DNA from: JAFCUW01 sp049898325
GTDB lineage: Bacteria > Pseudomonadota > Gammaproteobacteria > Burkholderiales > Burkholderiaceae_D
NCBI RefSeq assembly: GCF_049898325.1
Contig: NZ_JAFCXL010000006.1
Coordinates: 62,001-126,000, forward strand
Direction of reading: 5' to 3'
Length of the DNA stretch: 64,000 nt
The notes beneath the pieces were generated by a model. That model did no database searches and was not told the origin of the DNA. It saw only the letters and a list, made by a program, of their open reading frames with translations. Below are positions 7,600 through 16,783 of the stretch, piece by piece. A program made the position numbers and the translations under genes. Position 1 is the stretch's first letter; every line of letters starts with the position of its first letter.

Positions 7600-9885
7600 T
7601 TATTTGCGCCCTGCCCGCGGCTTGGCGGCGACACTGGCTGGCTTCGGCCTCGATTTGATGGTCGACAGGATGGACGGGCGCACCTTGGACTCGGGCGCAA
7701 TGAACGGCGTGGGCGCGATCGCCCGCGCGCTGGCGCGCTTCGGTGCGGCGGCGAACTTGTCGAGGGTGCCGGCGCCGGAAGTCTGGCGCTTGCGTTCGCC
7801 GGCGGCCAGGCCGCCGTCTTCCGAAGCTTGCCAGCTTGGCACCAGGTGGCGGTCGCTGTTGCCGATCAAGTCGCCACGGCCCATGGTGACCAGGGTTTCG
7901 CGCAGGATCGGCCAGTTGGCCGGGTCCTGGTAGCGCAGGAAGGCTTTGTGGGCGCGCCGCACCTTGCCGCTGCGCGCCGTTTCCACCACTTCCGAGTCGG
8001 CCGTGACCTTTTTGAGGGGATTTCTGCGCGAGTGGTACATCGTCGTGGCCATCGCCATCGGCGTGGGCATGAAGGTCTGCACCTGGTCGAGCTTGAAATT
8101 GTTCTTCTTGAGCCACAGGGCGAGGTTCAGCATGTCCTCGTCCGTGGTGCCGGGATGGGCAGCAATGAAATACGGGATCAGGTACTGCTTCTTGCCCGCT
8201 TCCAGCGAGAACTTGTCGAACATGGCCTTGAACTCGTCGTAGGCGCCGATGCCCGGCTTCATCATTTTCGACAGGGTGCCCTCTTCCGTGTGCTCGGGCG
8301 CGATTTTCAGCAGGCCGCCCACGTGGTGGGTCACCAGTTCCTTGACATATTCGGGCGAGCGCACGGCCAGGTCATAGCGCAGCCCCGAGCTGATCAATAC
8401 CTTCTTGATGCCGGGAATGGCGCGCGCCTTGCGGTACAGGGAGATCAGCTTGCTGTGGTCGGTGCCCAGGTTGACGCAAATGGTCGGGAACACGCAGGAC
8501 AGGCGGCGGCACGATTCCTCGATGGACTTTTCCTTGCAGGCCAGCCGGTACATATTCGCGGTGGGGCCGCCCAGGTCGGAAATGGTGCCCGTGAAACCCT
8601 TGGTTTTATCGCGGATGTGTTCGATTTCGCGCAGGATCGACGGCTCGCTGCGGCTCTGGATGATGCGCCCTTCGTGCTCGGTAATCGAACAGAAGGTACA
8701 ACCGCCGAAGCAGCCGCGCATGATGTTCACGGAAAAGCGGATCATGTCCCAGGCGGGGATCTTTGCCTTGCCATAGCTGGGGTGCGGGGCGCGCGCGTAA
8801 TTCATGTCGTAGACGCCATCCATCTCGTCCATCGCCAGCGGCAAAGGCGGCGGATTGAGCCAGACATCGCGCTCGCCGTGCGCCTGCACCATGGCGCGGG
8901 CATTGCCCGGGTTCGATTCGAGGTGGAACACGCGCGAGGCGTGGGCGTACATGACGGGATCGTCCTTGACGACATCGTAGGCGGGCAGGCGCACCACGGT
9001 TTTATCGTGCTGCTCCTTGGCCAGCGCCAGCCGCTCTTCGCGGCTCATGATGCGGATCGGCTTGATGACGTCGGGCGCGACGGCGTTGTTGTCGGTGGCG
9101 CAGGCGGTCTTGTCTTCCTGGGCCATGGCGTACGGGTTCGGGTGCACATCGACCTTGCCGGGCACGTCAACGCGGCTGGAATTGGCCACCGACCAGTCCT
9201 CGGCCGGCAACCAGCCGGACGGCACCATGAAGGCGGTGCCGCGCAAATCCTTGATGTCGCGGATCGCTTCGCCCGCCGCCAGGCGGTGGGTCAGGTCAAC
9301 CAGGGCGCGCTCGGCATTGCCAAACAACAGCAGATCGGCCTTCGAATCGGGCAGCACGGAACGGCGCACCTTGTCGGACCAGTAATCGTAGTGGGCGATG
9401 CGGCGCAGCGACGCTTCGATCGAGCCGATGATGACGGGCACGTCCGGAAACGCTTCGCGGGCGCGCTGGGCGTACACGGTGACGGTGCGGTCGGGCCGTT
9501 TATTCGGCTCGCCGTTGGCGGTGTAGGCGTCGTCCGAGCGGATCTTGCGGTCGGCCGTGTAGCGGTTGACCATCGAATCCATATTGCCGGCGGTGACGCC
9601 GAAATACAGGGTCGGCTTGCCCAGGATGCGGAAGGCCTCGGCCGAGTGCCAGTCCGGCTGGCTGATGATGCCGACGCGAAAACCCTGCGCCTCCAGCAGG
9701 CGGCCGACCAGCGCCATGCCGAAGCTGGGGTGGTCGATATAGGCGTCGCCGGTGACGAGGATGACGTCGCACGCACCCCAGCCCAGCGCGTCCATTTCGG
9801 CACGCGACATTGGCAGGAAAGGCGCAACAGCAGCGCGGCTAGACCGCTTGGGGACGGTCGCAAACAGATTGATTGGGGAGCTCAT
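7600..9885 (-). CDS. ygiQ: YgiQ-family radical SAM protein
   Basis: 761 residues, typical of YgiQ (UPF0313). An N-terminal B12-binding-like region (about 35-300) is followed by a radical SAM core with the [4Fe-4S] ligand motif CFGGCTFC (Cys392, 396, 399). Conserved segments such as SDLGGPTANMYRLAC and KIAPEHTEEGTL follow. The last ~70 residues are a Lys/Arg/Ala/Pro-rich disordered tail. The reaction catalysed by YgiQ is not established. It is a single gene ended by a clear terminator. Confidence 0.95.
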   Translation of the reverse strand: MSSPINLFATVPKRSSRAAVAPFLPMSRAEMDALGWGACDVILVTGDAYIDHPSFGMALVGRLLEAQGFRVGIISQPDWHSAEAFRILGKPTLYFGVTAGNMDSMVNRYTADRKIRSDDAYTANGEPNKRPDRTVTVYAQRAREAFPDVPVIIGSIEASLRRIAHYDYWSDKVRRSVLPDSKADLLLFGNAERALVDLTHRLAAGEAIRDIKDLRGTAFMVPSGWLPAEDWSVANSSRVDVPGKVDVHPNPYAMAQEDKTACATDNNAVAPDVIKPIRIMSREERLALAKEQHDKTVVRLPAYDVVKDDPVMYAHASRVFHLESNPGNARAMVQAHGERDVWLNPPPLPLAMDEMDGVYDMNYARAPHPSYGKAKIPAWDMIRFSVNIMRGCFGGCTFCSITEHEGRIIQSRSEPSILREIEHIRDKTKGFTGTISDLGGPTANMYRLACKEKSIEESCRRLSCVFPTICVNLGTDHSKLISLYRKARAIPGIKKVLISSGLRYDLAVRSPEYVKELVTHHVGGLLKIAPEHTEEGTLSKMMKPGIGAYDEFKAMFDKFSLEAGKKQYLIPYFIAAHPGTTDEDMLNLALWLKKNNFKLDQVQTFMPTPMAMATTMYHSRRNPLKKVTADSEVVETARSGKVRRAHKAFLRYQDPANWPILRETLVTMGRGDLIGNSDRHLVPSWQASEDGGLAAGERKRQTSGAGTLDKFAAAPKRASARAIAPTPFIAPESKVRPSILSTIKSRPKPASVAAKPRAGRK

Positions 9886-9997
9886 TGGGCAGCATTGTAC
9901 CGGAAAATGCGCCGCACAGCCGCCGACGGGCCCGACAAGGCGGGCCGGCGTGGCTGAAAAACCGCTTACATTTCAATAACTTGTGCTACTGCCGCCA

Positions 9998-10297
9998 TCA
10001 AATGCCCATGCTCGAAAGCATATTGCCCAGTTCGCGCAGGGCCGGCTCCAGGTGCGGGTGCTTGACGGCGAACTTGGCCGACAATTCCTGGCTGCGCTCG
10101 GCCAGGCCGTAGGTGCTGCTTTCCGGGGTCTGGTCGACGGTCCCGGCGGCCAGGCGGCGCTCGAGCAGGGTCTTGATGTCGCCGTCGAGGCGGTGCAACA
10201 AGTCTTTCAGTTCGGGATCGACTTCGCCCGTGCTGGCGATATCGTTGTGCAGGGTTTGCAGGCGTTGTTGCAGCTGGGCTGCGTGGTCGTTCGACAT
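9998..10297 (-). CDS. DUF4404 family protein
   Basis: 99 residues from ATG 10297 (MSNDHAAQLQQRL...), the start that matches the family; the longer reading to 10372 has no support. It is rich in Leu/Glu/Gln/Arg and mostly helical, with the LAERSQELSAKFAVKHPHLEPALREL segment that marks DUF4404. Function unknown. It lies 21 bp downstream of the VF530-like gene and probably shares its transcript. Confidence 0.8.
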   Translation of the reverse strand: MSNDHAAQLQQRLQTLHNDIASTGEVDPELKDLLHRLDGDIKTLLERRLAAGTVDQTPESSTYGLAERSQELSAKFAVKHPHLEPALRELGNMLSSMGI

Positions 10298-10317
10298 GAT
10301 GGTCTCGCTTGCGGTGT

Positions 10318-10530
10318 TTAGTCGGTGAATCGGGTGTCGAGATACAACTCTTCGACCTTGGTGCGTGCCCACGGCGTCTTGCGCAAAAACTTCAGGCTCG
10401 ATTTCACGCTGGGCTCACTGATAAAACAGTTGATGTCGATGCGCTGGCCCAGTTGCTCCCAGCCGTAATGCTCGACCAGGCGCAGCAGGATCGCCTCCAG
10501 GGTGATGCCGTGTAAATCCTGGGTGCTCAT
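10318..10530 (-). CDS. VF530-family (DUF2132) small DNA-binding-like protein
   Basis: 70 residues, matching the VF530 family over its length: LHGITLEAIL near the start, then RIDINCF, EPSVKSSLKFLRKTPWAR and VEELYL. Structures of family members show a compact helical fold proposed to bind DNA; the role is not known. It is followed closely by the DUF4404 gene. Confidence 0.88.
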   Translation of the reverse strand: MSTQDLHGITLEAILLRLVEHYGWEQLGQRIDINCFISEPSVKSSLKFLRKTPWARTKVEELYLDTRFTD

Positions 10531-10574
10531 GGGGCGGGTCCTCGGGTGTGTTCATAAAAAGTATATACCGCTTT

Positions 10575-10605
10575 GGGCGCGCCACGCGACACGTGCGGCG
10601 CGCCC
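10575..10605. terminator. Possible terminator hairpin (no T-run)
   Basis: A perfect 9-bp inverted repeat GGGCGCGCC/GGCGCGCCC (10575-10583 and 10597-10605) with a 13-nt loop, between the stop of the M3 peptidase and the VF530 gene. There is no T-tract on either strand, so it may be a weak terminator or a processing structure. Confidence 0.4.
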
Positions 10606-10615
10606 GTGCTGATGC

Positions 10616-12748
10616 TTACTGCGCCGTCAGGCCACGCCGTTCCAGCAGCGGCGCGATGGTGGCATCGCGGCCGCGGAAACCGTGGAACATTTGCATCGCA
10701 TCCATGGTGCCGCCCCGCGAGAGCAGCATCTTGCGGAAGGTGTCGCCATTCTTGCGCTGCAAGCCGCCGTTTTCCTTGAACCATTCGACGGTGTCGGCAT
10801 CGAGTTTTTCGGCCCACAGGTAGCCGTAGTAGCCGGCCGAGTAGCCGTTCGAAAACACGTGCGAGAAATAGGTGCTGCGATAACGGGGCGGCACGGGGGC
10901 GAAATCGAGCCCCGCCTCTTTCAGCGCGGCCGACTCGAACGCGAGCACGTCGGTGGGGATTTGCGCCGGACTGAGCTGGTGCCAGCGCTGGTCGATCAGC
11001 GATGCCGCGATGTATTCCATGGTCACGAAGCCCTGATTAAATTTCTTGGCAGCGATGACCTTGTCCAACAAGGCCTTGGGAATCGGCGCGCCGGTCTTGT
11101 AGTGCTTGGCGTAATTGCCCAGCACCTCGGGCCAGACCGCCCACATTTCGTTGACCTGCGACGGAAATTCGACGAAGTCGCGCGGCACGCTGGTGCCGGA
11201 AAAACGGGGGTACTTGACGTTCGAGAACATGCCGTGCAGGGCGTGACCGAATTCGTGGAAGGCCGTCTTGACCTCATCGTAGGTCAGCAGGGTCGGCTCG
11301 CCGGCGGGTGGCTTGGGAATATTGAGGTGGTTGGCGACGACCGACCGGGTGCCCAGCAAGCCCGATTGCGAAACGTATTCGTTCATCCAGGCGCCGCCCC
11401 GTTTATTGCTGCGGGCGTACATATCGGCCAGGAAGATGGCCAGCGGCTTGCCGTTGGCGTCGTAGACATCGAACACGCGCACGTCCGGGTTGTACACGGG
11501 CAGATCCTTGCGCTCCTTGAAGGTGATGCCGTAGAGCTTGGTGGCGGCAAAAAACACGCCATTGGTGAGCACATTGTTCAGCTCGAAATACGGCTTGAGC
11601 TGGCTCTCGTCGAAATTGAACTGGGCCGCGCGTACCTGGCTGGCGTACAGGTCCCAATCGGCGGCGCCCACCTGGAAGCCGCCCTTGCCGGCGTCGATGA
11701 TTTTCTGGATATCGGCCGCTTCCTTGCGCGCATTGGCGACGGCCGGCTTGCCCAGTTCGGCCAGCAGGCCGTTGACGGCGGCGGTGGTCTTGGCGGTCTG
11801 GTCGTCGAGCGAGTAGGCGGCGAAGTTCGGATAGCCCAGCAGCACGGCCTTGTCGGCGCGCAGCTTGGCCAGGCGCAGCACATTGTTGCGGTTGTCGAAC
11901 TCGCCGCCGCGGCTGCCGCGCGCCAGCGACAGCGCCATCAGGCGTTCACGCACGGCGCGGTTGCTCAGTTCGGCCAGCGGGGCCTGGCCCGTGGTGTTGC
12001 CGACAGCGACGACGAATTTGCCGTCGAGACCGCGCTTTTTGCCTTCGGCGGCGGCGGCGTCGATGGCCGCTTCGCTCATGCCGGCCAGTTCGGCGCGGCT
12101 GTCGACCACCAGTGCCGAGGCGTTCTGCTCTTTCATGACGTTCTGGGTGAATGCCGACTGCAGGGCCGCGATTTCGCCATTCAAGGCTTTCAGGGTGTCC
12201 TTGTCGGCCGTCGACAGCCTGGCGCCGGCGCGCTCGAAGTCCTTGTTGTAGCGCTCGAGCAGGTACAGCGATTCGGCGTCCAGGCCCAGGCTGGCGCGCT
12301 TGTCGTACAGCGCTTTGATGCGCGCATACAGGGCGGGGTTCAAATAGATGGCGTCATTGTGCGCGGCCAGCTTGGGCGACATGGCCGTGTCGATGGCGTC
12401 GAGCTGGTCGTTGGTATTGGCCCCCTGCAAATTCGAGAAGACGGCCGACACGCGTGCCAGCAACTGCCCCGAGCGCTCCATGGCCACGACGGTGTTGTCG
12501 AAGGTGGCTGCCTTGCGCTGCCTGGCGATGCCGTCGATCTCGCGCAACTGCTCGCGCATGCCGGCCTCGAAAGCGGGCGCAAAGTCGGCGTCACGGATCT
12601 TGTCGAAGGCGGGGTACTGGAACGGCAAGGTGCTGACCTTGGCGAAGGGATTCGACGCCGGCAGGGGTGCCGCGACGGGGGCGGACACGGCGACGTGGGA
12701 CATGGCAAGACTTGCGGCAGCGACGATCAGCAGGTGGGGACGGTTCAT
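10616..12748 (-). CDS. dcp: M3-family metallopeptidase (peptidyl-dipeptidase Dcp type), exported
   Basis: 710 residues from ATG 12748; a GTG four codons upstream is possible but has no better ribosome-binding site. The N-terminal ~23 residues form a signal peptide (ending AVSA), suggesting a periplasmic enzyme. The zinc site is HEFGH (His498, Glu499, His502), followed by the M3 pattern ALHGMFS and a third ligand at about Glu527 in PRDFVEFPSQ. Family members remove C-terminal dipeptides or trim oligopeptides. The Dcp rather than oligopeptidase A label rests on the FVEFPSQVNE context and the signal peptide. Confidence 0.9.
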   Translation of the reverse strand: MNRPHLLIVAAASLAMSHVAVSAPVAAPLPASNPFAKVSTLPFQYPAFDKIRDADFAPAFEAGMREQLREIDGIARQRKAATFDNTVVAMERSGQLLARVSAVFSNLQGANTNDQLDAIDTAMSPKLAAHNDAIYLNPALYARIKALYDKRASLGLDAESLYLLERYNKDFERAGARLSTADKDTLKALNGEIAALQSAFTQNVMKEQNASALVVDSRAELAGMSEAAIDAAAAEGKKRGLDGKFVVAVGNTTGQAPLAELSNRAVRERLMALSLARGSRGGEFDNRNNVLRLAKLRADKAVLLGYPNFAAYSLDDQTAKTTAAVNGLLAELGKPAVANARKEAADIQKIIDAGKGGFQVGAADWDLYASQVRAAQFNFDESQLKPYFELNNVLTNGVFFAATKLYGITFKERKDLPVYNPDVRVFDVYDANGKPLAIFLADMYARSNKRGGAWMNEYVSQSGLLGTRSVVANHLNIPKPPAGEPTLLTYDEVKTAFHEFGHALHGMFSNVKYPRFSGTSVPRDFVEFPSQVNEMWAVWPEVLGNYAKHYKTGAPIPKALLDKVIAAKKFNQGFVTMEYIAASLIDQRWHQLSPAQIPTDVLAFESAALKEAGLDFAPVPPRYRSTYFSHVFSNGYSAGYYGYLWAEKLDADTVEWFKENGGLQRKNGDTFRKMLLSRGGTMDAMQMFHGFRGRDATIAPLLERRGLTAQ

Positions 12749-12834
12749 GGCATCTTTCACAGGCGGAGGAACGTTGCCGCCAGGTCAGCAGCAACGATTG
12801 AGCCGTCGATCATAGCAGCGCCCGTCCATTCCCG

Positions 12835-13410
12835 CTATTGGACGATGCGCCGTTCGATGCGGCGATCGGGCGCCAGCCAGATCAGCGCCACGATCACATA
12901 CATGGCAAAGCCGGCCAGCGGCCAGGGCGTCGACAGGGCGATGCCGGCAATATAGAAGCCGATCGATAGCCAGCCCTTGCGGTCGATGCCGATGGCCTCG
13001 GCCAGCGCGCGGTTTTCCGGGTGATGGCGGGTGAGCACGCGCGCCAGGATGGAGTAGGCCACTGCGCACATCAGCAAGATGACGCCATACGCGGCCACGG
13101 GCGCCGCCTGAAAATGGTTTTCGCCCATCCAGGCGGTGACGAAGGGAATCAGGGACAGCCAGAACAGCAGGTGCAGGTTCGCCCACAAGGCGCCGCCGCT
13201 GATTTGTTGCACGATGTGCAGCATGTGGTGGTGGTTGTTCCAATAAATCCCCACGTAAATAAAGCTGAGGACGTAGCTGCCGAGGACGGGCAGCAGCGGC
13301 AGCAGGTCATTGAACGCGGCGCCGTGCGGGACCTTCAGTTCGAGGACCATGATGGTGATGATGATGGCGATGACGCCGTCGCTGAATGCCTCAAGCCTGC
13401 CTTTGCCCAT
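12835..13410 (-). CDS. TMEM175-family (DUF1211) membrane protein, putative potassium channel
   Basis: 191 residues from ATG 13410, which has GGAG seven bases upstream; a start 12 codons earlier is less likely. About six membrane helices. RLEAFSDGVIAI near the N-terminus is the FSDG signature of TMEM175 proteins, whose bacterial members form potassium channels. HHHMLH and FWLSLIPF are also typical. It stands alone; no regulatory partner is adjacent. Confidence 0.87.
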   Translation of the reverse strand: MGKGRLEAFSDGVIAIIITIMVLELKVPHGAAFNDLLPLLPVLGSYVLSFIYVGIYWNNHHHMLHIVQQISGGALWANLHLLFWLSLIPFVTAWMGENHFQAAPVAAYGVILLMCAVAYSILARVLTRHHPENRALAEAIGIDRKGWLSIGFYIAGIALSTPWPLAGFAMYVIVALIWLAPDRRIERRIVQ

Positions 13411-13458
13411 CTCTGTGCTCCATGTTCTTTGGGGATTGCTTGTCACTACAATCGATTG

Positions 13459-13902
13459 TCAGAGATTAGCCGGTGCAGGCGTCGCATCGTCCTCGACGTT
13501 GGCGCTGTATATATCGAGGCCAAGTTCAATTCCCCGCTCCGCCAACAGCGCCATGACATCCGGCGCCAAGGACAGGCCATCGTTCAAGCCTTGCATGAAC
13601 AGACCGCAATAAACATCGACTTCAAATTGATGCACGAGTGACTTCCAGACGGCGAGGTCAGATTCAACTTGCGATAACAGCCAACGAAGCTGTCCATTGA
13701 CATCCTCTGGCGCTGTTTGCTCGGCGATCAATCGCCAATTGCCGCACTTTACGACGCGCTCACGCCCGGACTGGTAAGGAATCACCTCACCCGTTCTCTC
13801 TGCCACTGTCGGAGCACATCGCAGGATTCGGCTTACTTCTTCCGGGTCCAGATCCTCGCCGAAAAGACGCAGGCATGCTGCCGAATGATGTATTTGCGCC
13901 AT
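13459..13902 (-). CDS. DUF4279 domain-containing protein
   Basis: 147 residues with the DUF4279 pattern: an N-terminal LRLFGEDLDPEEVSRILRCAPT strand-helix unit, then GNWRL and an acidic C-terminal half. It starts at ATG 13902 with AGGAAG upstream. The family is often found near polymorphic-toxin or immunity genes, but no toxin is visible here and the role is unknown. Confidence 0.8.
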   Translation of the reverse strand: MAQIHHSAACLRLFGEDLDPEEVSRILRCAPTVAERTGEVIPYQSGRERVVKCGNWRLIAEQTAPEDVNGQLRWLLSQVESDLAVWKSLVHQFEVDVYCGLFMQGLNDGLSLAPDVMALLAERGIELGLDIYSANVEDDATPAPANL

Positions 13903-14052
13903 CGCTCTTCCTGTCGAATTTTAAGTAAAAATCAAAGATTCCGCACCGTGAAGGCGATCAACCCGAGGCAAATTCTCAGCGAACGATTTCCCGCAATCGC
14001 CGATGAGCGTATTGCGCCAGATAATTCAAAAAAGATGCCGGTAGATTTTGCC

Positions 14053-14589
14053 CTATTTACAACGCGCATACATCAAGGAGGCGCGCGGCGTGGCAGCAAG
14101 GTTGGGCAGTACCATGTGCCGTTCGAGCCGGCCTTCTCTGGCGAAACCGGATTTTTCCAACACCCGCGCAGATGCGTGATTTTCCGTGTCGCACGTCGCC
14201 TGCACGCGAAAGCACGCGGGCAGCGCCAACGCCACGTCGGCAAAGGCGACCAGTGCCTCCGTCATCAGGCCCGTCCCCCAAGATGCGCGCTGCAGCACAT
14301 ACCCGATGTCGATCGTGCCTGCGAGGAGGCGCGCTTCCAGCATACCGATCGGGACAGCATCATCGTCGCGCCGCGTGAGGATATAAGGCCGCCGCTGCCC
14401 GCTGTCCCATTGCTGCTTGCAATACGCAATGAACGCTTCGGTTTCACCAATCGACTGATGGGGGCGCCACACCATGTATCGCGCGACCTCCGGGTCTTGC
14501 GTGTAAGCGTCAAAGAGGTGGCTGGCATCGGCATCACAGGGCGCACGTAAAGTGAGCCGGTCTGTCTGAATCAGGTTTGGAAGCAACAT
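14053..14589 (-). CDS. GNAT-family N-acetyltransferase (RimJ/RimL-like)
   Basis: 178 residues. The pattern LIQTDRLTLRAPCDAD...LFDAYTQDPEVARYMVWRPH at the start and YVLQRASWGTGLMTEAL (acetyl-CoA-binding motif A), then ENHASARVLEKSGFAREG, are typical of RimJ/RimL-type GNATs. These acetylate protein N-termini, small amines or antibiotics; the substrate cannot be told. Single gene. Confidence 0.9.
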   Translation of the reverse strand: MLLPNLIQTDRLTLRAPCDADASHLFDAYTQDPEVARYMVWRPHQSIGETEAFIAYCKQQWDSGQRRPYILTRRDDDAVPIGMLEARLLAGTIDIGYVLQRASWGTGLMTEALVAFADVALALPACFRVQATCDTENHASARVLEKSGFAREGRLERHMVLPNLAATPRASLMYARCK

Positions 14590-14667
14590 TGAGATTGGTG
14601 AAGTTCTGGTGGTTGAGGACGTGTCGTCAGTGTGCGCCCCCCTCTGGTCGGATCGCCACGCCGGAGC

Positions 14668-15219
14668 TCATTGTCGTACCACTGGCCGCCATGCCCGCGA
14701 TAACATAAAAACCGCAAATACCAGCTCCAGCAATGCACCGACGCCGGCGGCAATGGCGGGTGCGAGGGCGGCGAAGCCGGCGCCGATGCCGGCGACGATC
14801 AGGCTTGCCCCCATCAGCCAGTACACCGGGCTGCCATACATGCTTGCGAAGACCAGGTAGCGGCTGCCGATGACGGCCATCATCGCGGGGAAAAATACGC
14901 CAGGGCTCGACAGGTACAGCCCATACGCCATGGCGCAGCACAGGATCAGCCAGATGGTCGAGGCCGCGCCGAGCTGGTTCAGGGCGTTGTCCTTGCCCGT
15001 CCTGGCGGGGCGTCCCAGCGCCTTCGTCAACAGGGCGCTCGCGGGATAAATGAGGGCGCCGCCAATGAGCAGCGTCCCTACCGCCGGCTTCAGGCCCAGC
15101 CGGTGGCACACCAGCGCGGCGGCCATCCACACCAGGGCCGATACCAACACGCCCGGCGCGCCGTCGTAGTGCGCATGGCGCATCTCGCGTTGCTGCTCTT
15201 CGGATATAGCTAGTTTCAT
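14668..15219 (-). CDS. Small integral membrane protein, DUF7010-like
   Basis: 183 residues: a charged N-terminus (EEQQREMRHAHYDGAPG), then about five or six hydrophobic helices with the conserved-looking RYLVFASMYGSPVYWLMG segment. This arrangement resembles DUF7010-family membrane proteins, but I cannot confirm it without a profile search. No catalytic motif seen. Isolated gene. Confidence 0.7.
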   Translation of the reverse strand: MKLAISEEQQREMRHAHYDGAPGVLVSALVWMAAALVCHRLGLKPAVGTLLIGGALIYPASALLTKALGRPARTGKDNALNQLGAASTIWLILCCAMAYGLYLSSPGVFFPAMMAVIGSRYLVFASMYGSPVYWLMGASLIVAGIGAGFAALAPAIAAGVGALLELVFAVFMLSRAWRPVVRQ

Positions 15220-15359
15220 CGTGCGCTTTCTGCGTGGAAGATGCCCGCTGGTGAAGTGTGGGACGGGCAGGACGCCCGTGTTCGCCCATGCCTTGAAAAA
15301 AATTATGCCTGGACAGTGTCAGCGCGCCCGGCCCGGCCAGGGCGCGCATCAATTCTCCA

Positions 15360-16061
15360 TCATTCACGATCGCGCGCCGGCCCTTGCCTTGCCAAGCCCC
15401 TGGCAATACTTAACAGCGCTTCGCGCCCTGTGTCATCGACACGGGGGGCACGCAGTGTGTAACTGATGCCATGGGCGAACCACGCCACCGTGCTGACGGC
15501 CCGCGTGCCACTGCCCTGCTTGCTGACGAGCACGGCCGGCGCCCCATTGACGTCCGCGTTGATCATTTCTTTGGTAGAAATGACGCCGCCGCCAGATTTC
15601 GTCAGATCCATTTCTTCCAGCACCACATAGCCCAGCGTCGGGTGCGCGAACATCCGCTCCAGTCCCGTCCAGCCACGGCCGACATAGGTGCCGCAGGGCG
15701 CCGCCCCCACCGGGGACAGTCCCCGCAGCGAGGTCGCGTCGACATTGGCGGGCGCCATGTTCAGCCCGCCATTCGCCAGCAATTGCGCAAAATCTGGCGC
15801 GCGTGCACGGTATTGGGCTGCCAATGCGGCGAAGTCCGGTATCTGGTCGTCGCGCACGGGAATCACCTTGTGCTCCCTCATCAGGCGCACCTGTTCCAGC
15901 AAGGACTGCCTGATCGACGCTGGCAGATGCTGTTCGTCGATCGACTTCACTGAAAACTCACCCGCCGCCGGCCCCGACTTGGCCTCTTGCGCGCTGGCAT
16001 ATCCGGCAAGCGAAAGGGCAGCGACAAGGCCGAACATGCTTGCGACAGGCAGTGTTTGCAT
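15360..16061 (-). CDS. Exported hypothetical protein
   Basis: 233 residues from ATG 16061, where a signal peptide begins (MQTLPVASMFGLVAALSLAG, cleavage near ASA/Q). The longer reading to 16160 would place an Arg-rich stretch before it and is unlikely. The mature part contains a helical segment (SIRQSLLEQVRLMREHKVIPV) and a beta-rich C-terminal half with GWTGLERMFAHPTLGYVVLEEMDL. No family recognised. Probably periplasmic. Confidence 0.7.
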   Translation of the reverse strand: MQTLPVASMFGLVAALSLAGYASAQEAKSGPAAGEFSVKSIDEQHLPASIRQSLLEQVRLMREHKVIPVRDDQIPDFAALAAQYRARAPDFAQLLANGGLNMAPANVDATSLRGLSPVGAAPCGTYVGRGWTGLERMFAHPTLGYVVLEEMDLTKSGGGVISTKEMINADVNGAPAVLVSKQGSGTRAVSTVAWFAHGISYTLRAPRVDDTGREALLSIARGLARQGPARDRE

Positions 16062-16156
16062 GGTCAATAAAAATTGGTTTTTAGTTAATTGAGTGTAGCG
16101 CAGATTGGCGAGGCCCGGAACATTTCTACCCGGGAAAAGGCAGCGCGCTCTTTCTC

Positions 16157-16363
16157 TCAATAATGTGGCGGCACCTCGTGCGGGCCAGCGCCCGGGGTGG
16201 TGTGCGAGGCATTGCGGATGTGCTCGGCCAGGGCATTGACCATCGCTTCGAGCTGGTCGATGCGGCGGGTTTGCTGGTAGACCACGTCGTTGAGCGAGTC
16301 GACCAGGTCTTCCTGGTGCGCCAGCTTGATTTCGATGGCGACAAAGCGCTCTTGCTCACTCAT
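16157..16363 (-). CDS. slyX: SlyX family protein
   Basis: 68 residues forming a predicted coiled coil (ERFVAIEIKLAHQEDLVDSL, then DDVVYQQTRRIDQLE-like heptads) and ending in PPHY, the usual SlyX C-terminus. A strong ribosome-binding site (AGGGGGAG) precedes ATG 16363. SlyX is a small conserved protein of unknown function; in enterobacteria it is next to slyD, which is not here. Confidence 0.88.
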   Translation of the reverse strand: MSEQERFVAIEIKLAHQEDLVDSLNDVVYQQTRRIDQLEAMVNALAEHIRNASHTTPGAGPHEVPPHY

Positions 16364-16390
16364 GTACTGCTCCCCCTGAAAAAACCGTCA

Positions 16391-16444
16391 TTATGCGCGA
16401 TGGCGCCGAATTGGCAGATCGACACGTCTTATGCGCGCTAGCGC
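16391..16444. repeat. Two copies of a TTATGCGCG motif upstream of the 16481 ORF
   Basis: TTATGCGCG occurs at 16391-16399 and again at 16429-16437. The second begins an interrupted inverted repeat TGCGC-GCTA-GCGCA (16432-16445). A third copy forms a perfect palindrome after the ORF (16757-16780). This may be an operator, but no regulator is known. Confidence 0.45.
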
Positions 16445-16480
16445 ACGGACTGGTTAATGTTTCCATTGCAAAATATACGC

Positions 16481-16753
16481 ATGGAAACTATTTTGCCTTC
16501 TTCCGACGCCACGCCGCCGGATCCACAGGGACGGCCCGCGCCTGCCCCGCCGACGCCGGCTGGGCGGCCCGATCATTTAACGGCGCAAAAAGTCGAGGTC
16601 GGGATCATCCTGCAAGCGATGCTGGGCACCCAGGCCGCCATCGAATACATGCACAGCAATGCGATCAACCACCGGGTGGTGGCGCGCGTGCTCCATCAGC
16701 CCGAATTGCGGCGCGGGCGCCATGATGCGCACGGCATTCGCGTGTCAATGTGA
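16481..16753 (+). CDS. Small hypothetical protein
   Basis: 90 residues from ATG 16481 (METILPSSDATPP...); an in-frame ATG at 16457 is an alternative. The first 35 residues are Pro/Ala-rich and disordered; the C-terminal half (QKVEVGIILQAMLGTQAAIEYMHSNAINHRVVARVL) looks like a two-helix unit. I do not recognise a family. It is the only plus-strand gene between 5 and 19 kb and lies between copies of an inverted-repeat motif. Confidence 0.55.
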   Translation: METILPSSDATPPDPQGRPAPAPPTPAGRPDHLTAQKVEVGIILQAMLGTQAAIEYMHSNAINHRVVARVLHQPELRRGRHDAHGIRVSM

Positions 16754-16756
16754 TTC

Positions 16757-16780
16757 AATTATGCGCGTTCGCGCATAATT
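16757..16780. terminator. Palindrome between convergent genes, possible terminator
   Basis: AATTATGCGCG and CGCGCATAATT form an 11-bp perfect inverted repeat around TT, between the stops of the small ORF and the Rep helicase. No T-run follows on either strand, so intrinsic termination would be weak. It shares its core with the motif upstream of the ORF. Confidence 0.5.
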
Positions 16781-16783
16781 GGC

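Noticed and set aside
13903..14052. Gene remnant between the DUF4279 and GNAT genes
   Set aside because: A plus-strand reading (VKAINPRQILSERF...) looks protein-like but has no start signal or known homologue that I can recall. It is too short to call a pseudogene.
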